A stretch of DNA of 64,000 bases from Brachionus rotundiformis (Eukaryota > Rotifera > Eurotatoria > Ploima > Brachionidae), in contig JAESIW010000124.1 of assembly GCA_016802295.1 (NCBI GenBank), positions 248,001-312,000 on the forward strand, written 5' to 3'. Of the stretch, positions 56,183 through 64,000 are shown piece after piece; positions within the stretch are counted from its first letter, which is position 1, and each line of letters begins with the position of its first letter. Both the position numbers and the translations under genes were made by a program. The notes under the pieces are model-generated. The model was not told the origin of the DNA, made no database searches, and saw only the letters and a list, made by a program, of their open reading frames with translations.

Positions 56183-56570
56183 GGTTAATCAACAGGCTAG
56201 TGCCCATTTCATAAAGAATGATTAACACTCCATTTATTTAAAAAAAATAAATTGTTCAAATAATCATTTAAAAAAGTAAAACATTGAAATGTTTAAATTA
56301 AATTTTTTGAATTTTTTTTCAAAATCTGTGAAAATTAAATTGATATTATTAAAAATTGAATGCTTAAATGTTGTAAATTTCAACATTGATCTCTTGATCA
56401 CAAAGCAATTTATAAGTCTTGAGTAGAAAAATCCAAATGTTTTTTCACCATTTACTGATTTTGAAGTTGGTTCTATCAGATTCTCACTGTTCCTTAGATT
56501 ATATTTTAAATTTCTTGAGTCATTTTTCTTTAAATTCTGCCTTAGATTTTCAGGAGAATTATGAAAGTAA
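56183..56570 (-). pseudogene. LINE family B 3' end, inverted copy
   Basis: The minus-strand frame 56264-56611 is residue-for-residue the same as the last roughly 98 residues of the LINE at 58413-59597 (for example SENLIEPTSKSVNGEKTFGF), followed by the same 3' tail ending GTTGATTAACCTT. Its 5' side ends exactly where the pogo-like element begins (56571). Confidence 0.8.
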
Positions 56571-56572
56571 TA

Positions 56573-57971
56573 CCGTAAACGCTTGCAGACTACTCCAGGG
56601 CTTAACCTCATTTTCCGGATTTATTCCACTGGAATAGTTCCCATCGACACCATGTTAAAACATTTTTTTTTAATTTTATGGAATTGTGATAGATTTTTTG
56701 ATTTATTCTAAGATTAAAACCCAATATTGAGTTTTTTTCCTGGCTTATTTCTGAGTTTTTTTTTTCTTTTTTCAAAAACTGGAATTAATTAGAAAAGAAT
56801 AAAAAAAATATTTAATTTCGATTTATTCCATATTTAAAAATGTAAATTGAGTTTTATTCCAGGATTCAAAGTGGAAAAAAAAATTTAAAAAAATTTAAAG
56901 TTTTAAAAAATTGGATTTACAAGTTTTGTTGTCTTATTATTTTTCCATTAATTTGCATATAATTATTGGGAAGATCCCTTCGAGTCGTTGTTACCCTTCG
57001 GTAAGTTTTGTTATTTCTTTCCAGCCAGCCATAAAGCCATCCATCACTAGCTTGAAACGGGTTCTGTGCTAAAATGTTCGAGTGAATACGTTGATGAATT
57101 TCTAGAGCTTTATGTTTAATATCTAATCCACTTACAGATCACTTGTTTAATCTCTCCAAGTCAAACCAGGCTAGAAGCTCATTTTCAATTTCCGGATATT
57201 TTGCCAAATCTTTTTTAGTTAATATACGAGTTTTTCTTCTTTTAAATTTTGTTTTTGAAATTACATCTTTCTGCTTATACCATTCGCAAATTAGTCTTCG
57301 GTCGATACCATTAATTCGTGCGACTTCACTTTGATTTTTAGTTGCATCAACTTGTTCAATCATTTCTTGTTTAGTTGTTAAAGAGTATTTTTTTCTTTTT
57401 TTTGAATGTCCAAAATTTGGAGTTTGAGTAGGCACATTAATTGGCACATTAACTGTATTGTTTGGCTCAACACCAGTTGATTCTACGTCAAAAGTTTCAT
57501 CAACAATCATTTTAAGCTTTGAAATTTAATTCGAAATAACAATGAGATGAGAAAAAATGAAAAATTTGATGATGTAATTTATAAGCAAATAAAATTTCAA
57601 ATTTGAAATTTTTTTTTTACAATTATTTCAAAACTTAATTTTCATTTTTTTAGTTGAAATTTTTTTTTCCACTTTGAATCCTGGAATAAAACTCAATTTA
57701 CATTTTTAAATATGGAATAAATCGAAATTAAATATTTTTTTTATTCTTTTCTAATTAATTCCAGTTTTTGAAATAAGAAAAAAAAAAACTCAGAAATAAG
57801 CCAGGAAAAAAACTCAATATTGGGTTTTAATCTTAGAATAAATCAAAAAATCTATCACAATTCCATAAAATTAAAAAAAAATGTTTTAACATGGTGTCGA
57901 TGGGAACTATTCCAGTGGAATAAATCCGGAAAATGAGGTTAAGCCCTGGAGTAGTCTGCAAGCGTTTACGG
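56573..57971. mobile_element. pogo/Tigger-like TIR transposon with 310-bp inverted repeats
   Basis: CCGTAAACGCTTGCAGACTA at 56573 is repeated inverted at 57971, with TA on each side (56571-56572 and 57972-57973). The inverted repeats extend about 310 bases and are almost identical, implying a young insertion. Repeated ATTTATTCC words within the repeats may be transposase binding sites. The only gene inside is a truncated transposase (56916-57510); with 1399 bases in total there is no room for the catalytic domain. Confidence 0.85.
56916..57510 (-). pseudogene. truncated transposase: two helix-turn-helix domains, no DDE, one in-frame stop
   Basis: It starts at ATG 57510. Residues about 38-85 (KRKKYSLTTKQEMIEQV through ICEWYKQ) form a psq/Brinker-type HTH. 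Then YPEIENELLAWFDLERLNK begins the CENP-B/Tc5-type HTH, which after a TGA (57139-57141) continues in the same frame as SGLDIKHKALEIHQRI and FQASDGWLYGWLERNNKTYR, and stops at 56916. F.AS.GWL..F..R is the Tc5/CENP-B signature. Up to the TGA it could make a 123-residue DNA-binding protein. Confidence 0.75.
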
Positions 57972-58024
57972 TAAGTAATCAGTGGACCGGTCTTATGTCA
58001 AATTCTTTGATTTTGATACTACAC

Positions 58025-58380
58025 GGGGTTGTGAAGTTGGTTTCAATTCGATCATTTCAATTCAGAAAAACTTGAATAACTATTTTACTAAAAGAGATAA
58101 TTTAGTTCTATAAAATGCTCAATTATAAGCAAATTTGCTTAATTCAGTTAAATAAGTCTGCAAAATACCCTGCAATTTTATGCATTTTGCACGTCATTAA
58201 AAAGTATTCAATTCAATTGTGCACTTACTTTGCAGAGTTTTTGCAGACATATGTTTTCAGATTAAGCAAAGTTGCTTATAAATTAAGCACTTTACAGAAC
58301 TAAATCATTCCTTATAGTAAAAAAGTTATTCAAATTTTTCTGAATTGAAACGATCGAATTGAAATGAACTTCACAGTTCC
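58025..58380. mobile_element. hAT-type foldback MITE with 8-9-bp target duplication
   Basis: GGGGTTGTGAAGTTGGTTTC at the left is matched by the inverse of GAACTTCACAGTTCC at the right. Arms of about 115 bases contain TTCAATTCGATC, TTGAATAAC and TTTAGTTCT. ATACTACAC stands on both sides (58016-58024 and 58381-58389). The terminal GTGAAGTT is shared with the 38256 MITE, so they belong to one broad family. Confidence 0.85.
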
Positions 58381-58412
58381 ATACTACACATAAATTGGTC
58401 ATTCAATAAAAT

Positions 58413-59705
58413 AAACGCTTAATTAAAATAATCAGATATGTAGATAATAAAATAAATAATATTGATCCAAATCTTCTTCTCTTGAAATTATTTCACTATG
58501 GATTTGACAATAATTCCTTAAGTCTTCTATCAAATTATTTTGTTAATAGATCTCAAATAATTCATCTTGGTAACGAAAGATCAAAACCTACAGCTCTAAA
58601 GTTAGGTGTACCGCAGGGTTCAGTTCTAGGTCCTCTTCTTTTTCTGATTTTTATTAATGATTTTCCCTATCTCTTAAGGAAATTTGACATAAAAATGTTT
58701 GCTGATGACACTACAATTAGTCACTCTGATAAGGACTTAGATAGTGTTTTGAAAAATTTTTCGGGTACCATTCACTATCTTAGTGATTGGTGTTATTTTA
58801 ACAAGGTTGATATTAATTGGTCAAAAACCTACTGTATGATTTTTTCAAATAGAAAGACTATTATTCCCAAGATGATCGATCTTTGTGGAAATGAAATTAA
58901 AGTAGTCAATGAAATAACTCTTTTAGGTTATAATATTGATCAGAATCTAAATTTTTCTAAATTAGCATGTAGTGTATCATTAGTTGTGAATAAAAAATTA
59001 TTCAGCATTAAGAGACTATTCTATCTATCAACTTCTGTAAAAATACAGTTCTTTAAGACGTTTATATTACCTTATTTTGACTATTGCTCAACTCTCTTGT
59101 GCTATTTCTCAAAAGAGGCAATAATTAAATTGGCTAAGAGTTATTATTTAACGTTATTTAAATTGTTTAGGTTCAAATTTGATGTAAATAACTTTAATGA
59201 TATTAATAACTTCTTAGAAAAGTATGGCTTGTATGCATTCCAACATAGAATAATTGATAGAATGCTATCTTTTGCTTATAAAACTATCTTTTACTTTCAT
59301 AATTCTCCTGAAAATCTAAGGCAGAATTTAAAGAAAAATGACTCAAGAAATTTAAAATATAATCTAAGGAACAGTGAGAATCTGATAGAACCAACTTCAA
59401 AATCAGTAAATGGTGAAAAAACATTTGGATTTTTCTACTCAAGACTTATAAATTGCTTTGTGATCAAGAGATCAATGTTGAAATTTACAACATTTAAGCA
59501 TTCAATTTTTAATAATATCAATTTAATTTTCACAGATTTTGAAAAAAAATTCAAAAAATTTAATTTAAACATTTCAATGTTTTACTTTTTTAAATGATTA
59601 TTTGAACAATTTATTTTTAATTAGTAAAATTTATTTTATTTAAATAAATGGAGTGTTAATCGGTCTTTATGACATGGGCACTAGCCTGTTGATTAACCTT
59701 GAAAT
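58413..59705 (+). mobile_element. LINE family B reverse transcriptase, open but 5'-truncated
   Basis: An uninterrupted frame from about 58413 to TGA 59595-59597 (ATG at 58482 gives 371 residues). It has LKLGVPQGSVLGPLLFLIFI (palm), MFADDTT (catalytic Asp pair), LSDWCYFNKVDINWSKT, EITLLGYNIDQNLNF and YFDYCS, i.e. the complete palm-to-C-terminus order of a Jockey/CR1-type LINE. It lacks the endonuclease and fingers. The tail to 59705 ends TTGATTAACCTTGAAAT. The absence of stops and identity to the inverted copy at 56183-56570 show it is young. It replicates by target-primed reverse transcription. Confidence 0.9.
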
Positions 59706-60285
59706 ATAAATATTACATTCATGTTCATAATCTTCAAAATTAACAAATACTTTATCTTGAATTATTAAATTTTTCAACTCACAGGACTAAACCTTTTAAG
59801 TATAATGTGATCTCCCTCTCATTAATCGGTAATCTAATGAAATCTTAACACTCAAACAACGGAGGAGTTTTTTGGGGAAAAATATTGAGAAAATTTTTAA
59901 GGAAAAGAAAGGAAGAGGAGAGGAACAAAACGCATACAAGCTAGTTTTAAATTGTACTGTATGTATTGGATAATTGTTTTGAATAATAAAGCTAATTTTG
60001 AAGTGTTTCAATTTGTCCCAAAATGTCATATCTTTTCCATATCTTTTAAATACAATTTAGTTCAATATTAATTAATTTACTTTATTTTTGACTCATCCTT
60101 ATGCATCAAAGTTTCAAAGCTTTCACTAATTAAAATTAAATTTGAATTAGATGTATTAAAAAAGCTTAAGACTTAATTTAAAGCCTCTTGTCAACTTATA
60201 TTAATTAAAAATTTAAATTTTATTTAAATCAAATAAAAATAATGACAAACAAATTTTATTTTTGAAGAAAAAAAATTATTAAAAA
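59706..60285. other. 5' flank of the TMEM135 gene
   Basis: AT-rich, no ORF of note. No TATA box can be singled out. The gene's first ATG follows an A-rich run at 60269-60285. Confidence 0.3.
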
Positions 60286-60409
60286 ATGGATCACCTCATG
60301 GACATAAAGCTTAAAAATTTGGTCCTTTTCCAAAAAATGTTCACCAAACAAACCCACTTGCTGGGTCCCATTTTGCGTGCCACTCATCCCATGAACTCAC
60401 ACACTGCCT
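60286..60409 (+). CDS. TMEM135: TMEM135 exon 1 (isoform 1 N-terminus)
   Basis: Starts MDHLMDIKLKNLVLFQKMFT and ends in ATHPMNSHTA with one base left over (phase 1), donor GTAAAT. Human TMEM135 has no such extension, so this N-terminal stretch of about 40 residues is an addition. The Cys completed at the junction (T|GT) fits the conserved Cys of the N-terminal Cys-rich motif. Confidence 0.75.
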
Positions 60410-63400
60410 GTAAATTTCCAACACCTAGATAATTTCCTACATAATTAACCTTATTGTCAGGTCATTTGGCCGCTCACCACTGGGGCAAGCAATGCCTTCG
60501 CAGCGCTTTTGTGTTGTTCATTGGATCGTTTAGAAAAAGCTTTCGAGTTTACGCATCACTTTACTTGGTAAGTTGAGCATGAACATATTTTCTAAACACT
60601 GTATTCCCATTCATTGCAGCCAAATATGCCATTCTTTCGAGCCATTCTGTCCAAAGATATGGCTAATGGCATTCAATACCAGCTTTAAAAAGTCCTTAAA
60701 GCTTTATTTGGCTTGCTATTTGGTAAACTATTGGCAAATTGTGTCACATGACTCATTTTTTGTTTAGGTTTCAGCCATTTTACGTGGCAAAAATGTTACT
60801 TACTTTTTGACCAAACTGCCGGTCGAGACGCTCCGCTCGACCGTCTTTCTGGCCGCCAACTGCTTCAACTTCATGATGTACTTTTGCTTGTCAAGGAAAA
60901 TATTTGGCGGAATCAGCTACTGGGGAAATTTGCTGTTCACATTTCCGGCCTGTTTTGCCTCAATTTTGATCGAGCGCAAGCAAAGACGAGGCCTGTTGGC
61001 GCTATACTTGACCAATCTGGCCACCGAGACCGGCTTCAACATGCTTGTAAGCCGAGGATTGGTGCGCTCCTTGCCCAATGGCCAAGTTCTCCTCTTTGCC
61101 ATAGCTTCGGCCCTTTACGGCCTCCTGTTCAAGTAGCAGTACACTTTTTGTTTAGTAAATTGGTCAAAGCAGTGTCTTTTAAGGTCGAAGAGCCTTGATG
61201 GCGGTCTCTCCAACCTGATCCGATTGCTGGTCGGCTCTGCCGAGGTTATGGAAGGCAAGAAGCCCGACCGCAAGAGCCGTGTGGTCACCTACTACGGCGT
61301 CATGACTGTCATCCTCAACAACATTGCCACCAGACTGGATCAGATGTTTTTCCAACACCACAACAGACACAACCGATGGCACAACAGCCTGCTGGACTCA
61401 ATCAGAAGTTTGGAACACCGCATCGAAAGATTTTTGGACTCTTTCAACAAGGCCAGCAGATGCACCCATCCCAAATGCCACCACAGATACAACTGCTTTA
61501 TTTATTCAGCCATTGGCTTTTGCCAGAGATTTTTGGCCGGCTTTGGCCTCCAGGCTGCCATCAAGCTACTCGGCTCGATCGGCCTCCTGGTCAAAAAGCC
61601 CACTCTTTTCATCAAAATTTTAACCAAAATTGCCAAGAATAAAGAAAATGTTCAGCTAGGCATGTTCCTGGGATGCTTTACTTTAATTTTTAGGGCAGTT
61701 AGTTGCGCGCTAAGATGGTTGACCAATTCACATCAAAAGATACATGGCTTGATAGCCGGTTTTTTTGCCGGATGGTCAATGGTTTTTTACAAGAGCTCGT
61801 CTATAGCGCTCTATTTAAACTTTAAATTAATAGAAGTAATCAAATTTTTATTAATTATTTTAATAAAGATAAATTTTTTTTTTTTTATTTTCAAATGCAA
61901 AGATTATTTGGATGATGGGAGTAAAAAATGGCAAATTGCCGCTAGTCAGGCCCTTCGATGTTATCTTGTACACAATATCGACCGGCTTTGTACTTTGGGT
62001 GGTAAGTTTTAAATTATTCATGCTTAATATTTTATGGAAATATTATTATCATAAAGTAAAGTTTTGCCATTTAATTATCTATATAATAAAACTTAAGGTG
62101 AAGTTTGTACTTAAATTTTCTTTTACTTTAATTATCATAAGTTATCAAATGTATGCCAAAATAAAATTATTAAAAAAGATAATTTTGAACTTAGTCTTTT
62201 TTAAATTTAAATTGATATACATTTTTCTTTTATAAGCTTAGCTTTATGGGCACAAATTCCAATTGTATAAACACACTTATTTTAGATCGCTTTAAATCCA
62301 TTAGCTTTTACCCATAAGCCATTAAGCCATTGAGATAAATTATTCACAATAAGAATATTTTATTTATTATAAAGAGAATTTTAGTTGGTATGAGTGGATT
62401 AGGAATTGTGTTCAACTATTAAATTTAGATAATTTTCATTTGCAGTAGATATTTTTACTAAGGTTTATCAAAGAATTGTTATGGAAGGAGATATTCAGTT
62501 TTTTATTTTTTGGCAAATTCTAATAAAAAAATTTTTTTATATTATCCTGGTAAAATATGGTACCATGAATAAAAGCTTTATTTTTAAATTAAAATAATTA
62601 AGCTAGGTGTACCAAAATGTAGTAAAACTAAATAAATAAAAAGAGACAAAAATGGTTAATGTTCCAAGAGTGAGATATAAATTGGCTTTTTTATTAATGA
62701 ATTGTTTAGTAAATACTTATTAAATAAATAGGTCCAAAATGTGCACTCCGGTGCAAGCTGTCAAAGTTAAGGTTAAGTTTTAAATGCCAAAGTATCATTT
62801 AGTTATCTATAAGTATAATCATCTTCCTTCTAGGATAGACTTGCCACGTATCCCAGAAGCTGAGCTTTTTGGCATGCTGACACACACTTATTGGTCAACG
62901 AGAGGGCATATTTTGATATTTGGCAAACCATGTTAAACCATTGCCAATTATTATTCATAATTCTGGACTTGCTTGAGGTACTGTGTTAACTACTACCATG
63001 TTGGACTTTTATGATGTGTATGGTGCCAAGTGAGCCATGCCACCGTCATTTTGTAAATTTATCCAATTAACTGGTCAAATTATTAGACTGAACAAGTTAT
63101 AAAAAAAACGATTTTCCTTTTTTTCTTAATCAAAGATATTTACTTATTAGTAAATAAGATAAAGATATTTACTTATTTGCCAAAGTGTTAAATAAATTTT
63201 ATTCAAATAATATAAATCTAATACTTTTAGCACGCTGATTTGGCATAAATTTAATTTAAGAATTTAAATTTTATTTGATTATCTTATCTAGTTGTAATCC
63301 AAGTTACATAATACAAGTTTATTAATTCAGATTATTGTTTTGTATAAATCGTTTTCATTTTTTTAAATTTATTTTAATATAGCTAAAAGACCACTCAAGA

Positions 63401-63963
63401 CTTAGAGTCAAAAATGAAAATTTTTATAATCGAATTTATCAATAAATAATTTTTTTTTGTTTAATAAAAATTGAACTAGTCTAATTTGATCAACATATAA
63501 TTAAATTTAGTTTGCATGAAATATTTTAAAACAAAGTTAATTAATCATAAAGAGTTTTAATTCTAAAAAATGATTAATGTTAAAAGAAAAAGAAGTTTAA
63601 AGTTATCTAGTCACCATAAATGAGCAAATTTTTCGTTTTTATCTTTTATTTTACCATAAACCAAGAAGGGTAAATATGTCTCAGAGATTTTTTATTAGCT
63701 TGGTTTGAGGGTTTATTCCAATTTTCTTTTACTTTGAGTAGCATCAAATAAACATAATGATAGTTGGCGCAGAACTTTACCCAGATGGTTTAATTTTTGT
63801 GGCAAATTGATAAATTATTTAATAGGCTCTATACGAACCACACAATATACGCAAGGCATATTGGAAATTTTTGCTCAAAATATCTGACAATCGTTTTTCC
63901 CAAGTCAATAGACATATATTGGATGAGTTCGGCTTGAAATCATCGACAATAGATAAACTATAG
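60286..63963 (+). CDS. TMEM135: TMEM135 homologue, isoform 1 (494 residues)
   Basis: Multi-pass membrane protein; vertebrate TMEM135 sits in peroxisomes/mitochondria and affects mitochondrial dynamics and lipid handling. Exons 60286-60409, 60461-60567, 60768-61132, 61184-61835, 61903-62001 and 63826-63963 join in phase. Recognition blocks: FRKSFRVYASLYLVSAILRG, ASILIERKQRRGLL followed by TNLATET, KASRCTHPKCHHRYNCFIYS, KENVQLGMFLGCF, HGLIAGFFAGWSMVFYKS, MGVKNGKLP with LYTISTGF, and RKAYWKFLLKI, all collinear with human TMEM135 (458 residues). The N-terminal Cys-rich region and the Tim17-like hydrophobic helices are kept. Introns are 45-67 bases except the last (1.8 kb); the donor at 61133 (GTAGCA) is weak but the phase fits. 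Stop at 63961-63963, 37 bases before the window ends. Confidence 0.9.
60461..60567 (+). CDS. TMEM135: TMEM135 exon 2 (isoform 1)
   Basis: HLAAHHWGKQCLRSAFVLFI then GSFRKSFRVYASLYL, ending phase 0 before GTAAGT. It aligns with human GHTWHPSC..SLKIYAPLYL. Acceptor TTGTCAG; the preceding intron is 51 bases. Confidence 0.85.
60579..60722 (+). CDS. TMEM135: TMEM135 alternative first exon (isoform 2 N-terminus)
   Basis: ATG at 60579 opens 48 codons that end in phase 0 at donor GTAAAC, exactly as exon 2 does, and so can splice to exon 3. The protein (FSKHCIPIHCSQICHSFEPF C, then NTSFKKSLKLYLACYL) is a paralogue of exon 2 and aligns even better with the human start: IP..C..I.H...P.C is shared in spacing. 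Splicing from exon 1 into an internal acceptor here (GCAG at 60621) would break the frame, so it is best read as a separate first exon with its own start, giving a 465-residue isoform. The start lies 11 bases after the exon 2 donor. Confidence 0.65.
60768..61132 (+). CDS. TMEM135: TMEM135 exon 3
   Basis: VSAILRGKNVTYFLTKLPVE, CFNFMMYFCLSRKIFGGISY, ILIERKQRRGLLALYLTNLA and NGQVLLFAIASALYGLLF. Contains two or three hydrophobic helices and the TMEM135 signature ILIERK.RRGLL..Y..NLATET. Acceptor GTTTAG; both alternative 5' exons join here in phase 0. Confidence 0.93.
61184..61835 (+). CDS. TMEM135: TMEM135 exon 4
   Basis: From SKSLDGGLSNLIRLLVG to SIALYLNFKLIE. Includes the Cys/His cluster ASRCTHPKCHHRYNCF (human RHRCCKHYEDNC), KENVQLGMFLGCFTLIFRAV and the FFAGWSMVFYKSSSIALYL helix. 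Donor GTAATC at 61836. Confidence 0.92.
61903..62001 (+). CDS. TMEM135: TMEM135 exon 5
   Basis: IIWMMGVKNGKLPLVRPFDV then ILYTISTGFVLWV, aligning without gap to human [20 protein letters not shown]. The acceptor CAAAG follows a long T run; donor GTAAGT. 33 codons, phase 0 at both ends. Confidence 0.9.
62002..63825 (+). other. TMEM135 last intron (1.8 kb)
   Basis: GTAAGT..AATAG. AT-rich with no further coding exon needed: exon 5 and exon 6 are contiguous in the human protein. Apart from a moderately complex part at 62730-63060 I see nothing in it. Confidence 0.6.
63826..63963 (+). CDS. TMEM135: TMEM135 exon 6 (C-terminus)
   Basis: ALYEPHNIRKAYWKFLLKIS then DNRFSQVNRHILDEFGL and a short tail, TAG at 63961-63963. 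It matches human TLRPSYWKFLLRLTKGKF and VMNRKVLDVFG; the vertebrate tail beyond that is shortened here. Confidence 0.9.
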   Translation, partial: ALYEPHNIRKAYWKFLLKISDNRFSQVNRHILDEFGLKSSTIDKL

Positions 63964-64000
63964 AAAGAAATATTTTTTTATTTTTAATTATAGTTAATTT

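Noticed and set aside
1..64000. CRISPR arrays, bacterial operons, prophage or plasmid features
   Set aside because: No regularly spaced short repeats or prokaryotic gene organisation; spliced animal genes throughout.

Overview
The window is AT-rich (roughly three quarters A+T) nuclear DNA of an invertebrate animal. The evidence is spliceosomal introns (GT..AG, several only 45-67 bases long, one with a textbook TACTAAT branch site), animal-specific gene families (an R4-type RGS protein, a PAR/giant-type bZIP factor, a rhodopsin-class peptide GPCR, TMEM135) and many decayed LINEs and TIR transposons. The overall look (very low GC, tiny introns, mixed LINE/pogo/hAT debris) would fit a monogonont rotifer such as Brachionus, but that is a guess and nothing in the window proves the species.

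Layout. 1-5085: LINE wreckage and small repeats. 5086-25776 (+): one RGS gene whose four exons I joined by matching splice phase across two introns of 9.9 and 8.5 kb and one of 49 bases. Its large introns hold most of the transposon fragments, and two unidentified coding-like stretches lie on the opposite strand. 25.8-30.7 kb: intergenic, with an LTR-like repeat, a hAT transposase remnant and a GC-richer non-coding island. 30733-31407 (-): intronless bZIP gene with a compact upstream region carrying three TTGCGTAA-type bZIP sites and several CCAAT boxes. 31.9-35.4 kb: a degraded higher-order tandem repeat. 35.4-54.0 kb: gene-poor, with LINE relics, a hAT-type MITE, a Tc1-like relic and a segmental duplication lying just upstream of the next gene. 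54030-55229 (+): intronless peptide GPCR. 56.2-59.7 kb: a transposon nest (two inverted LINE copies around a pogo-like TIR element and a hAT-type MITE). 60286-63963 (+): TMEM135 homologue, complete to the stop codon, with two alternative N-terminal coding segments.

The four cellular genes do not form an operon or pathway, although the RGS protein and the GPCR belong to the same general signalling system. The most interesting signals are the duplicated alternative 5' exons of TMEM135, the bZIP promoter that carries sites of the kind its own product should bind, two TIR transposons that kept only the DNA-binding part of their transposase, and a set of MITEs whose 8-bp target duplications are directly visible.
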